Source: Oculatella sp. LEGE 06141
GTDB taxonomy: Bacteria; Cyanobacteriota; Cyanobacteriia; Elainellales; Elainellaceae
Assembly (NCBI RefSeq): GCF_015207605.1
Contig: NZ_JADEWO010000027.1
Coordinates: 1-64,000 of the forward strand
DNA length: 64,000 nucleotides
Reading direction: 5' to 3'
Below, piece by piece: positions 8,851-17,925 of the stretch. Position 1 is the first letter of the stretch. Every line of letters starts with the position of its first letter. Below the pieces are notes generated by a model. That model saw nothing but the letters and a program-made list of their open reading frames with translations. It ran no database searches and had not been told where the DNA came from. A program made the position numbers and the translations under genes.

Positions 8851-10959
8851 TCATGCCGTTTGGGCAACAGACTGAGATGCATCAGCGGTCAGCAAATCGA
8901 GTGCGGCAGCAACAACGGCTTCTGGCGAAATATCCAAGCATTGCTGCTCGTAGGGACAGTTAAAGGCGTAACACGGACTGCAAACAGTGGAACGACGCAA
9001 CAGGCGCGAGGGGCTATGGCGGGGTTGCCACTGACATTCCTGTTCGGTACCTGCAAACAGAATGACGTTGGGCGTTTGGGTGGCATCGGCAATGTGCATG
9101 GTGGAGGTGTTGTTGCTGAGGACTAGACTGGCGGAGGCAATCAGAGCAACCAGCTCAGACAGGCTCGTTTTACCAATCAGGTCGATCGCCCCTTCTCCTA
9201 AAATAGTCAGCAGCGATTGAGCGCGATCGCGATCGGTTTCAACTCCCGTCACCACAACCGCCCATCCGGTGAGTTGGCTTAACTGCCGAGCCGCCACGGC
9301 AAAGCGATCGGGTTCGTAGTTGCGCGATTGACAGCTCGTCCAGGGATTCAGCAGCAGATAGGGTTTGGGGATAGGCAGACGCAGAGGCGGGATGTGGAGG
9401 CAGAGACGGCGATCGCTCACCGGAAAGCCAACCGCTTCAATTAACCGTAAGTTGCGATCGACCTGGTGAATGTCATCTGGAGCCGGAGACACCGCATGGG
9501 TGAGCGTGCCGCTGTCTCTTTCCTTCGATTCACCTAACCGCAGCGGGATTCCTGCCAGGGCACAGGCCAGAGCTGGCGGATGGGGACTCTGGCTAAAGCT
9601 GGTGAGAATCACAGCAGCATCAAACTGACGCTGTCTCAACGTCTCGATCAGGTTCCATTCGCGATCGGGGTCAAAGCTCAACCGTCCCAAATCTTGCCAT
9701 AGGGTACGCCATATCAACACATCATCCACCCACGGCAACAACGGTGCTGCGAGCGACCCGGATGGGCTGGCCATCAGCGTCAGTTTGGCACTGGGTAAAT
9801 TGGCCTTGAGCGATCGCAGCGTTGGGCTGGTCATTAGCACGTCGCCAATGTTATCAAGACGGAGGACGAGCAGATTACGAACGGCATCCCAGGCTGGCAG
9901 ACCTGGTGCAGTATGGCATGGGGCGAAGCTAACCTGTTGGGGTGGCGGTGATGATGGGTGAGGGGTGGCTAAGAGGTGAGCCGCCGCACCCAACACATCA
10001 TTGGGGGAAATGGCTTCTAAACAGGTATCCCACTCAAAGGGACAGTGACCGCTATACCAGCACGGCTGATCGGTGAAGTTGCTGATGTTCCGCTCTGGAC
10101 ATTCTGGAAAGCCTTGCAGGTTGATGTGAGGGGCAGGTTGCCCATAGCGGCCATGCCATGCGGGGCCAAACAGGGTAATGGTGGGGACGGTCAGCGCGGC
10201 CGCAATTCGCGCAATTCCAGTATCGGCGGCAACCACCAGATCGGCTTCAGCCAATGCTGCTGTCAATAGACGCAGCGAGCCGCGCGGCCATAGCCGCGCC
10301 GAGCCGCCGATCGCCTTCACCATGTCTGCCGCCGATTGCGCCTCGGCTCCAGCCGTTACCACGATTGTGGCCTGATAGCGCCGCTGCAAGGCTTGCCCTA
10401 ACTCAATAAAGCGACTGACCGACCACCGCTTAATGGGCATCCCGGCATCGGCACACAGGAACACCAGTGGACGATATGCCGCACCCAGAGCTTGATGGGC
10501 GATCGCCCGTTCGGTTGCCCTGAGGTGAATTTGTACAGCATCAGGCTCGATGGCATCGGCAGCAATCACCCCATCTGCTTGCAGCAATTGTACAAACCGA
10601 TCGCTAACCAACTGGTTGGGCGGAGGCGAGCGCCACAGGTTATCAACCACCTGCGTTGCGCCACTGCTACGAATCGCCTCGGCAATGCCATCGTAGTTGG
10701 TATCAGACACAATCAGATCAAATGATGCACTCGCCAGCAAAGCATCGACCGAGGCTCTGGCGCGATCGCGTTGGGCACAAATGACCCGATGCACCAGCGG
10801 ATCAAATTGCAGTAGCTCATGGCCGGGGGCAAAGGTGAGGACGGTGAGCGTTGCGCTGGGATGCGATCGCCCCAGTGCATGAATGGCAGGTAGAGCCATG
10901 ACTAAATCGCCAATGCCGCCTAATAGTTCAATGAAGAGAATGCGTTCAATTCTACTCAT
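8851..10959 (-). CDS. Tandem double GT9 (heptosyltransferase-type) glycosyltransferase
   Basis: 702 residues containing two complete GT9 units. Unit one runs from ~5 to ~335 (FIELLGGIGDLVMALPAIHAL, then VVAADTGIARIAAALTVPTI) and unit two from ~365 to ~690 (VLRLDNIGDVLMTSPTLRSL, then SNNTSTMHIADATQTP). Both carry the GDxxxxxP motif of the acceptor domain and the donor-binding D/NTG/S region seen in LPS heptosyltransferases WaaC and WaaF. Such enzymes move heptose from ADP-heptose to a glycan core at the inner membrane. Normal GT9 proteins have 330-390 residues, so this is a genuine head-to-tail fusion. It is last in the minus-strand cluster and overlaps the GT2 gene by four bases, which indicates translational coupling. 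Confidence 0.88.
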   Translation of the reverse strand: MSRIERILFIELLGGIGDLVMALPAIHALGRSHPSATLTVLTFAPGHELLQFDPLVHRVICAQRDRARASVDALLASASFDLIVSDTNYDGIAEAIRSSGATQVVDNLWRSPPPNQLVSDRFVQLLQADGVIAADAIEPDAVQIHLRATERAIAHQALGAAYRPLVFLCADAGMPIKRWSVSRFIELGQALQRRYQATIVVTAGAEAQSAADMVKAIGGSARLWPRGSLRLLTAALAEADLVVAADTGIARIAAALTVPTITLFGPAWHGRYGQPAPHINLQGFPECPERNISNFTDQPCWYSGHCPFEWDTCLEAISPNDVLGAAAHLLATPHPSSPPPQQVSFAPCHTAPGLPAWDAVRNLLVLRLDNIGDVLMTSPTLRSLKANLPSAKLTLMASPSGSLAAPLLPWVDDVLIWRTLWQDLGRLSFDPDREWNLIETLRQRQFDAAVILTSFSQSPHPPALACALAGIPLRLGESKERDSGTLTHAVSPAPDDIHQVDRNLRLIEAVGFPVSDRRLCLHIPPLRLPIPKPYLLLNPWTSCQSRNYEPDRFAVAARQLSQLTGWAVVVTGVETDRDRAQSLLTILGEGAIDLIGKTSLSELVALIASASLVLSNNTSTMHIADATQTPNVILFAGTEQECQWQPRHSPSRLLRRSTVCSPCYAFNCPYEQQCLDISPEAVVAAALDLLTADASQSVAQTA

Positions 10960-11783
10960 GTTTGCAATTGATACTCCTCAACGGGCAATAGATGGGGAGC
11001 GTCGTGTTGGCGATCGTGAATGGTAGTAGGCAGCTCTTGATGATACACACCAGACGGCATCATTCCACAGCCGCCATACCGTGCCATTAGCCGCAATTGC
11101 ACCAGGACATCCTCGCCGCAGTGGTTAGGTGGCAGGTCTTTCCAGAAGCTAAACCCACCGAGCGATCGCAGTTTTGCCGTATCGTACAGGACACATCCCG
11201 CAATCCAGGCCACACGATACGTTCGCACCTCATTGGGCGCGAGGTTCATCTGCTGTTGCACGTGATATAAATTAGCGGCATTGTGCAGTTGGTATCGCTC
11301 CCAGGCAGGTGTTCCCGACGTGACGAGTTCTGGCTGAACTGCACCGTCCCAAAATTCGACCGTTTGTTGATGGGGACGAACATCATCACAGAAGCTTAGC
11401 CCAATCATGGCAGACCCAACAAAACCGCACCCTTCGGCTTCAATTGTGGTTATGAGGCGATCGATTACCCACGGTTCCAAAATCAAATCATCGTCCAGGC
11501 ACAAGACATAGGGAGCCGTGGCCTGGTGCAATAGAAACTGCCGCTGTTCGGCAATGCCGTGGCGCGGCAAGTGTTTGTGCGTGACAACGGTATGACCATG
11601 AAGCTGCAAAACCCGCAGTGCTGCCTGTACTTCGCCTGTTTGCAATGGGTTACTGTCTTCAGTTTGATCGGAAATAATGATACGAAAATCACGATAGGTT
11701 TGGGCACACAGGCTGGTCAGGGTGACAGCGATCGCCGCTGGACGGCAATAGGTGGGAATAAGAACATCAACAGTGGCAGCCAT
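10956..11783 (-). CDS. Family 2 glycosyltransferase
   Basis: 275 residues with a GT-A fold start VDVLIPTYCRPAAIAVTL and the nucleotide/metal motif LCLDDDLILEPWV around residue 95, followed by WIAGCVLYDTAKLRSLGGF and GEDVLVQLRL. It is a soluble sugar transferase using a nucleotide-sugar donor; the product cannot be told. It lies between two GT9 genes of the heptose cluster, 8 bases after the upstream gene's stop and overlapping the next start, so it is co-translated with heptosyltransferase-type proteins and probably works on the same glycan. Confidence 0.87.
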   Translation of the reverse strand: MAATVDVLIPTYCRPAAIAVTLTSLCAQTYRDFRIIISDQTEDSNPLQTGEVQAALRVLQLHGHTVVTHKHLPRHGIAEQRQFLLHQATAPYVLCLDDDLILEPWVIDRLITTIEAEGCGFVGSAMIGLSFCDDVRPHQQTVEFWDGAVQPELVTSGTPAWERYQLHNAANLYHVQQQMNLAPNEVRTYRVAWIAGCVLYDTAKLRSLGGFSFWKDLPPNHCGEDVLVQLRLMARYGGCGMMPSGVYHQELPTTIHDRQHDAPHLLPVEEYQLQT

Positions 11784-11791
11784 GATAAAAC

Positions 11792-12970
11792 TTAGGATAA
11801 CGATGAAGGTACAGCAGACATAGGCAGCGGCATGTCCGTTAATGGGTTGGAAACGTGAGGCCGGATCAGTGACAATGGATCATTGCCGAGCGCTGAGGCC
11901 CTCTCTGGCTGACTGTCCTGTAATAGCTCTAGCGCAGCTTGCACAACCGATTCTGGTTCAACTAAGCGCAAGCAATGATGGTGAACTTCAGGACAAATGC
12001 TCTTGTAGCAAATGCGGCACGGTACATCGTGAAATAAAACGCGATTGGGCACGCCCCACGGCGTATGTTGGGGATTGGTGAGGGCATACAGGTCAACAAC
12101 CGACGTTCCCACGGCAGCCGCCATATGAACCGGGCCAGTGTTGTTGGAAATCAATAATGGAGCGATCGCCAACAATGCAGTTAACTCCGCTAAGGTGAGG
12201 CGATCGACCAATGACACGGAAGGCATGTCCATATCACGGCGAATCGACTCAACCAGCCCTTGCTCTGGCTGTGTGCCTGTAAACACCACCTGGATTCTTA
12301 GCTCAGATAGGTGACGAGCGGCGATCGCAAACTTCTCTGGCGGGTAGCGGCGCGAGGGAGCCGTGGCACCGGGATGAATCACCACCCAGGGGCGATCGAG
12401 CTGAATGCCAACTTCAGTCAGCAGAGACTGAACCCGCTGCCGTGCGGCAGGAATCACCGTCAATGACATGGATTCATCTTCGAGTGTGGAACCCACATGC
12501 GCCACTAAATCCAATTGCCGTCGAACTTCATGCCGAATCTCTGTCTCTGGTTCAGGATCTTTGATCCAATCCGTTAGTAATTGATAGGGGTTCTCATGAC
12601 AATGAGCCAGCCGCAGCGGAATATCGGCCATGTAGCACAAAAAAGCGGATGGCAGCGGGTTTTGGCTGTACACCGTGAAGATAACGGCGGCATCAAACCT
12701 GGCCTGCCGCAACTGTTCAATCATGGCCAATTCGGGGGCGCTGTTGATCCGTGGTGCGGTTGCCTTCAACCAGGGCGAATCATAAACAATTAGATCATCC
12801 ACAGGAACGAGTGGGGCGATCGCGGCTCCGGCAGAAGAGGTCAACAGGGTAATGCGCCGACCGGGTACCGAGGCTTTCAACGCCCGCATGGCTGGTGTGG
12901 TCATGATCACATCGCCAATGGTATCAAGCCTCACACAAAGGATGTTTGTAGCGGTTGTCCAGTCAGCCAT
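11792..12970 (-). CDS. GT9 heptosyltransferase-type glycosyltransferase
   Basis: 392 residues, single GT9 unit: CVRLDTIGDVIMTTPAMRAL at residues ~12-30, then VVIHPGATAPSRRYPPEKF near 200 and LLISNNTGPVHMAAAVGTSV near 270, the donor-site motifs of ADP-heptose transferases. A Cys-rich segment (CRICYKSICPEVHHHC) near 325 is also seen in related cluster members. It probably transfers heptose in the cytoplasm at the membrane face. It is followed closely by hldE upstream and by a GT2 gene downstream in the same operon. Confidence 0.9.
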   Translation of the reverse strand: MADWTTATNILCVRLDTIGDVIMTTPAMRALKASVPGRRITLLTSSAGAAIAPLVPVDDLIVYDSPWLKATAPRINSAPELAMIEQLRQARFDAAVIFTVYSQNPLPSAFLCYMADIPLRLAHCHENPYQLLTDWIKDPEPETEIRHEVRRQLDLVAHVGSTLEDESMSLTVIPAARQRVQSLLTEVGIQLDRPWVVIHPGATAPSRRYPPEKFAIAARHLSELRIQVVFTGTQPEQGLVESIRRDMDMPSVSLVDRLTLAELTALLAIAPLLISNNTGPVHMAAAVGTSVVDLYALTNPQHTPWGVPNRVLFHDVPCRICYKSICPEVHHHCLRLVEPESVVQAALELLQDSQPERASALGNDPLSLIRPHVSNPLTDMPLPMSAVPSSLS

Positions 12971-13021
12971 AGGAAGCGGGAGGTAATGAACAGAGTAGAG
13001 AGCCAGTGATAACAGAAATGA

Positions 13022-14500
13022 TCAATGTTGTATTCCAATTTCCGAGGCGGGAACGGCTCGGATCTGTTGAATGAGCTTTGTTGTGGAGCGATCGCCAACA
13101 TACGGCAGAATTCTCACTTCACCCCCTAGCGCTTCTACGACTGAGGCTTCTGGCAGGGTGTCTCGCGTGTAGTCACCCCCTTTAACAAACAGGTGAGGAC
13201 GCACTACCCGAATCAGTTCACAGGGAGTAGCTTCGGCAAAGGGAATGACGTAATCTACACAGTCGAGTGCGGCCAGCAGCGTCAGGCGATCGCTCAATGA
13301 ATTAATGGGGCGATCGGCTCCCTTTAAAGCACGAACACGTTCATCGGTATTAACGCCAACCATGAGAATATCGCCTAACGCTTTCGCCTGAGCCAAATAA
13401 GTGATATGTCCCGGATGCAGGATGTCGAAACAACCGTTAGTTAAGACGATGCGATGTCCCTGGCGACGGTGATGTTGAACGCAGGTCATGACATCAGCAT
13501 AGGTACCCAGTTTGCGGTCAGCGATCGCCGCTGGCGCGAGGGTATTGACATCACAGGTTGTTGTACCCGGTTGGGCAATAACAAGCCGGGTGGCGTGTGC
13601 GGCGATCGCTGCCGCGGTTGGGGTAGACGCACCTCCAGCCAGAGCCAATGTTAGAGCGCTAATGAAGGTATCACCTGCCCCTGCGGTTTGGGCATCTGGT
13701 ACCGGCTGCGTTTCGGTACGGTAGGGAGGCTGTCCTTGTTCAAAGACAATGGCTCCCTCTCGATCGAGCGTCACCGCAACGATGGCAGCACCCGTCAATG
13801 AATGGAGGCGATCGCCATAGGGACTCAGTTGGGTTGCCCGGTCGGCTTCCTGTTTTGGTAGACCTAATAACCGCGTCGCTTCATCATAATTGGGTTTAAC
13901 TGCTGTAGCTCTAACCTCACGAAAGCGATTGAGTTGACGGGAATCAATCGTCAATGTCTGGGGATATTGGGCATATAGATCGGATATGGCTTGAATCACT
14001 CGCGGTGTCAATATTCCGTAATTGTAGTCAGAAATGACCACCGCATCGCAGTCAGGCATCAGTTGGGTTAACCGCTCAATGATTTGTGCTTCAAGTTCAG
14101 GCGCGATCGCCTCGGTACTGCCCTGGTCAAAGCGCAGCAGCAGTTGAGCGTTAGCCAGCACTCTTTGTTTTGCCAGGGTCGTTCGTTGAGGAGCGGCAAT
14201 CAATGACGCCGTAGACAGTCCCCGTTGCTGCAAAAGGGAGTGCAAGCGATCGCCCTCCGCATCGGCTCCAATCACCGAGAGCAAGTGAACGCAACCTCCC
14301 AGGCTGTGAAGATTGGCTGCGGTGTTAGCGGCTCCTCCCGGATAGTCCTGGCGATCGCGCAGGGCAACCACTGGAACCGGGGCTTCCTGGCAGAGGCGAT
14401 CGGCGGTGCCATTTAAATAACAGTCGAGCATGGCTTCCCCGATCACTAAAACCGTGAGCGACTTCCAGGTATCAACTAAAGTAGACCAGGTTGGAGTCAT
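13022..14500 (-). CDS. hldE: Bifunctional heptose-7-phosphate kinase / heptose-1-phosphate adenylyltransferase
   Basis: 492 residues. The N-terminal PfkB-type kinase (~15-320) has VIGEAMLDCYLNG, YPGGAANTAANLHSLGG and the AGAGDTF anion-hole motif; the C-terminal nucleotidyltransferase (~350-485) has TNGCFDILHPGHITYL with the HxGH signature. HldE phosphorylates D-glycero-D-manno-heptose 7-phosphate at C1 and later adds AMP to give ADP-heptose. The size matches E. coli HldE (477). ATG at 14500 is chosen because AAGG lies 6 bases upstream; an in-frame ATG at 14521 would add seven residues. It sits just downstream of gmhB, so three pathway steps are adjacent. Confidence 0.96.
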   Translation of the reverse strand: MTPTWSTLVDTWKSLTVLVIGEAMLDCYLNGTADRLCQEAPVPVVALRDRQDYPGGAANTAANLHSLGGCVHLLSVIGADAEGDRLHSLLQQRGLSTASLIAAPQRTTLAKQRVLANAQLLLRFDQGSTEAIAPELEAQIIERLTQLMPDCDAVVISDYNYGILTPRVIQAISDLYAQYPQTLTIDSRQLNRFREVRATAVKPNYDEATRLLGLPKQEADRATQLSPYGDRLHSLTGAAIVAVTLDREGAIVFEQGQPPYRTETQPVPDAQTAGAGDTFISALTLALAGGASTPTAAAIAAHATRLVIAQPGTTTCDVNTLAPAAIADRKLGTYADVMTCVQHHRRQGHRIVLTNGCFDILHPGHITYLAQAKALGDILMVGVNTDERVRALKGADRPINSLSDRLTLLAALDCVDYVIPFAEATPCELIRVVRPHLFVKGGDYTRDTLPEASVVEALGGEVRILPYVGDRSTTKLIQQIRAVPASEIGIQH

Positions 14501-14539
14501 GCAACGCCTTTGAAACGTCATTCAATGAACACATCAGAA

Positions 14540-15151
14540 CTAAACCGATAAAGCTGGATAAGGGGGTGCAGCAGGTAATGAGGGCTGGCGATCGATCGCT
14601 AAAATGACATTGGCTGCATCCATCAAATTAAGAACGACATGATGGGGTAAGCGTGATCGGCAGAGGTGCCATTCGGTTTCATTGCCGTTGTCAATTAAAA
14701 TGGTGCGACAACCTGCCGATCGCCCTGCTTCCACATCATTGAGAATGTCTCCGATAAACCAGGCGCGAGTCAGATCAATGGCGTGTTCCTGAGCCGCTTG
14801 CAACAGCATCCCCGGTTTTGGCTTGCGGCACTCGCAATCCAGCGCATAGGCCGCAACGGTACCCGCCGCATGGTGCGGGCAATAATAGAATCCGGCCAGC
14901 GTTACCCCCACCGCAGCAAGGCGATCGCGCAATGCCATTTCAACACCTGCCAACTTCTGTTCGGGAAAGTAACCGTGAGCCACTCCGGATTGATTGGTGA
15001 TAATAAAGATGCGGTAGCTGGCATTGAAGAGCGATCGCACCGCTTCGATCGCTCCTTCACAGAACTGGATCTTGCTGGGGTCAACGTTGTAGGGCACGTT
15101 TTCAATTAACGTCCCGTCTTTGTCCAAAAAGATGGCTCTTTCCGGCATCAT
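14540..15151 (-). CDS. gmhB: D-glycero-beta-D-manno-heptose-1,7-bisphosphate 7-phosphatase
   Basis: A HAD-IIIA phosphatase: FLDKDGTLIENVPY at the start (two catalytic Asp), FIITNQSGVAHG, the Cys/His zinc loop YYCPHHAAGTVAAYALDCECRK split over positions ~95-120, and FIGDILNDVEAG. It removes the 7-phosphate of heptose bisphosphate in the cytoplasm between the two HldE reactions. ATG at 15151 gives the family's usual short N-terminus; a GTG at 15184 overlaps the upstream SDR gene and is less likely. A C-terminal tail of ~25 residues (RQPSLPAAPPYPALSV) extends past the usual end. Confidence 0.93.
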   Translation of the reverse strand: MMPERAIFLDKDGTLIENVPYNVDPSKIQFCEGAIEAVRSLFNASYRIFIITNQSGVAHGYFPEQKLAGVEMALRDRLAAVGVTLAGFYYCPHHAAGTVAAYALDCECRKPKPGMLLQAAQEHAIDLTRAWFIGDILNDVEAGRSAGCRTILIDNGNETEWHLCRSRLPHHVVLNLMDAANVILAIDRQPSLPAAPPYPALSV

Positions 15152-15174
15152 GGATACTGCTAAACGGTCATTGA

Positions 15175-15900
15175 TTACGGCCACGATCCCTCTCTCATGG
15201 GTAGAACCATCACTTCTGGAATCACGGTTTCAGCCGGTTGCATCAACACATACCGAACCGTATCGGCTACATTTTTTGGATCTTGTAAAATGCCTGGATC
15301 GATATCAGGGAAGCGATCGAGCAAGAAAGGAGTCCGCATTCCTCCGGCAACAATGGCCGTAACTTTGACACCGTGCGGACGTGCTTCCACATGCAGAGAA
15401 TGGCTCAAGCCCATCAACCCCCACTTGCTAGCATGATACACCGAGGCATTTGACCACACCCGTTTTGCTGCTGTAGAGGCAATGTTAACAATGTGGCCGC
15501 TGCCCTGCTGTTTCATCAACGGCAAAATCGCTTTGGATAAGACAAACGGGGCACGCAGGTTCACGCTCATCACCTTATCCCAATCCTCAATGGACAGTTC
15601 TTCAATGGGTAAGGTGACATCGGTTCCGGCATTGTTGATTAAGATGTCGATTTTGCCGTATTGATCCATGATTTTTTGAATCACGGTTTCAACCTGCTGT
15701 TCGTCTGTCACGTCTAGCGGCAGGGCGATCGCCTCCATTCCGTTTTGGCGAAGGTCGTGCGCCACGGCTTCGGCTAAATCGATCTGAATATCGGCGGCAA
15801 TGGCGATCGCGCCCGCTTCCGCTACCGTTTGACAAATAGCGGCTCCTAAACCTCGTCCGCCCCCGGTTACAAGAGCCACTTTTCCGCTCAAATTATCCAT
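15175..15900 (-). CDS. Short-chain dehydrogenase/reductase
   Basis: A classical SDR of 241 residues: TGGGRGLGAAICQ for NAD(P) binding, NNAGTDVTLP, and the catalytic YHASKWG (Tyr-x3-Lys) with Ser upstream in IVNIASTAAK. It oxidises or reduces a hydroxyl/keto group; the substrate is unknown. ATG at 15900 is supported by AGGAG 9 bases upstream. It lies between the GmhA fusion and gmhB, so it may modify a heptose or heptose-linked sugar. It is too short and lacks the extended-SDR pattern of HldD, so it should not be called the ADP-heptose epimerase. Confidence 0.9.
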   Translation of the reverse strand: MDNLSGKVALVTGGGRGLGAAICQTVAEAGAIAIAADIQIDLAEAVAHDLRQNGMEAIALPLDVTDEQQVETVIQKIMDQYGKIDILINNAGTDVTLPIEELSIEDWDKVMSVNLRAPFVLSKAILPLMKQQGSGHIVNIASTAAKRVWSNASVYHASKWGLMGLSHSLHVEARPHGVKVTAIVAGGMRTPFLLDRFPDIDPGILQDPKNVADTVRYVLMQPAETVIPEVMVLPMREGSWP

Positions 15901-15925
15901 TAATGAAAAACTCCTGATACAGGTA

Positions 15926-15962
15926 ATGGTCAATAATCAGTGATCAATGGTCAATGGTCATG
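15926..15962. repeat. Short ATGGTCA repeat tract
   Basis: Three copies of ATGGTCA (15926, 15947, 15954) with variants in between fill the gap between two genes of the cluster. It looks like a short cyanobacterial heptamer repeat. Confidence 0.5.
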
Positions 15963-15971
15963 CTGCTGCCT

Positions 15972-17921
15972 CTAAACTCCTGACGGTGAGGACAGAGACG
16001 TAAACTCGCGAGACGGTGGAACCGAGGTAGAGTCGATCTCCGGCGTTCCCAACTCCCACCCGTTTAGCCGTTCGGATAGCCTGGAGTCGGTTGTAAGCAA
16101 CTGTTCTTCGATCAATTCGCAGAGCAAATGAATCACCAAAAGCTGCACTTCTTGAATCCGCTGGGTTTCAATGGCCGGAACCACAATGGCAATATCCGCT
16201 CTGGAGCGCAACTCTCCTCCATCTCGACCCAGTAGCGCAATCGAGGTCAGGTTTAGCCGTCGTGCCGCTTCAAACGCCGCAATCACGTTTTTAGAACGAC
16301 CGCTGGTGCTAATGCCAATTAACACATCATTCGGCTGAGCAAAGGTTTCAACCTGCCGTGCAAACACATCTTCATAACTGACATCATTCGCCCATGCCGT
16401 TAGAAACGCGGCGTCGGCATTGAGTGCGATCGCAGGCAATCCCGCTCGATGCGGACAACAAAAGCGCCCGACCAGTTCTGCTGCAAAGTGTTGGGCATCT
16501 GCCGCACTGCCACCGTTGCCGCAGATCAGCAGTTTGCCGCCGCGAGAGAAGCACGTACTCATCGCTTGCGAGGCCGCCTGGATGGTAGGCCGTAACAGCC
16601 GTTGCGATCGCTGAATCGCACTAACGACCGTTTCAAAACCGCGATCGAGAATGGCTAACTGATTCGCTTCTTCTCTCAGCGTAGTCGTCATGCCACCCAG
16701 CACCTCTTCATACACTGCTGCAACAGCGCTAGTGACCTTCGGCCAGGTGAAATGATCTTGCGATCGCCGAATGGCCTGCTGCCCAAACAAGCTAACCAAC
16801 GATGGATGGTCAAATAAGTGAGCCAGACGAGCGGCAAGCAGTTCAGGCTGGTTAGGCGGTATCAAATACCCCGTTTCTCCATCCTTCACCGTAAATTTGA
16901 CACCGCCTACATCAGAGCCAATCACGGGCGTTCCACAGGCCATCGCCTCAATTGGTGTGATCCCAAACGGTTCGTACCAGGGAGTTGTGACAAACACATC
17001 TGCCGCACTGTAATAGTATTTCAGCACCTCTCTCCCTTTGCGACCCACAAAGGTGACGCGGGATTCTATCCCTAACTCACGGGCGATGGCGCTGAGCCGT
17101 CCTAATTCTGGGGTCAGTTGCGGATCGGGAACTTCAGCATCTCCTCCCACAATAATGAGTCGAGCAGAGACGCTATGCTGCTTGAGCAACTGCGAAAAGC
17201 CATACAGCACCGTATCAACCCCCTTACGGGGCACCATACGACCCAGTTGCAAAATCAGTTTCTCATCCGGCGGTAATCCTAGCGTCAGCCGCGCTCGAAT
17301 CTTGTTGATCGGCCAAAATTCAGTTGTATCAAACCCACAGGGAATGATGCTGATGCGGCTCGGATCGGCCTGGTAGAGGTTCAGCAAATCTTCTCGATCT
17401 TGAGGACATTCGGCAATAATCTGATCGGCTTCACGCACAATCCGATCTTCAATGCTGAACCGCTCATCTGGAAACCGATCGGCATTCCCCTGATGCAAGC
17501 GGCGCACCCGGCCTAAGGCGTGGAATGTGACCACAAACGGAATGCCGATCGCCCGCTTAATGTCTGCCGCAACCAATGCCGACATCCAAAAATTGGCATG
17601 AATTAGATCATAGGATGAATGAGAACGGCACCAGTCCAACACAAAGGCGGTGAACTCGGCCATGTAAGGCAGTAAGTCTTCCTTGGGTAGGCTTCTGGCA
17701 GGCCCCGCCGATACATGAATGACGCGAACGCCATGCTGCCATTCCACCTGCTCCGGTAAATGATCACCATCACGACGGGTGAAAACATCTACCTCATAGC
17801 CGATCGCGGCAAGATGCTTTGCCAGTTGCCCCACATAGACATTTTGCCCACCACTGTCTACGCCACCAAAAATTCCCAGAGGTGTAGCATGTTCACTAAT
17901 TAAAGCAATGCGTTTTGTCAT
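15972..17921 (-). CDS. Fusion: GT4 glycosyltransferase + GmhA sedoheptulose-7-phosphate isomerase
   Basis: 649 residues. Residues 1-~408 are a GT4 transferase of the sucrose-phosphate-synthase-like type (GIFGGVDSGGQNVYVGQLAK; donor site YEPFGITPIEAMACGTPVIG). Residues ~425-610 are a SIS domain matching GmhA: GNGGSAADAQH at ~468, Glu482 in FAAELVGRF, ISTSGRSKNV, and His598 in LLVIHLL. The Glu and His correspond to the catalytic pair of E. coli GmhA (Glu65 and His180). GmhA converts sedoheptulose 7-phosphate to D-glycero-D-manno-heptose 7-phosphate, the first heptose step. ATG at 17921, with AAGGAT upstream, starts 4 bases after the previous stop. A fused first enzyme and transferase is unusual. 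Confidence 0.92.
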   Translation of the reverse strand: MTKRIALISEHATPLGIFGGVDSGGQNVYVGQLAKHLAAIGYEVDVFTRRDGDHLPEQVEWQHGVRVIHVSAGPARSLPKEDLLPYMAEFTAFVLDWCRSHSSYDLIHANFWMSALVAADIKRAIGIPFVVTFHALGRVRRLHQGNADRFPDERFSIEDRIVREADQIIAECPQDREDLLNLYQADPSRISIIPCGFDTTEFWPINKIRARLTLGLPPDEKLILQLGRMVPRKGVDTVLYGFSQLLKQHSVSARLIIVGGDAEVPDPQLTPELGRLSAIARELGIESRVTFVGRKGREVLKYYYSAADVFVTTPWYEPFGITPIEAMACGTPVIGSDVGGVKFTVKDGETGYLIPPNQPELLAARLAHLFDHPSLVSLFGQQAIRRSQDHFTWPKVTSAVAAVYEEVLGGMTTTLREEANQLAILDRGFETVVSAIQRSQRLLRPTIQAASQAMSTCFSRGGKLLICGNGGSAADAQHFAAELVGRFCCPHRAGLPAIALNADAAFLTAWANDVSYEDVFARQVETFAQPNDVLIGISTSGRSKNVIAAFEAARRLNLTSIALLGRDGGELRSRADIAIVVPAIETQRIQEVQLLVIHLLCELIEEQLLTTDSRLSERLNGWELGTPEIDSTSVPPSREFTSLSSPSGV

Positions 17922-17925
17922 TGTG

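Noticed and set aside
15175-15900. SDR as the missing HldD epimerase
   Set aside because: It is a short classical SDR with a Tyr-x3-Lys motif and lacks the extended HldD length and substrate domain.
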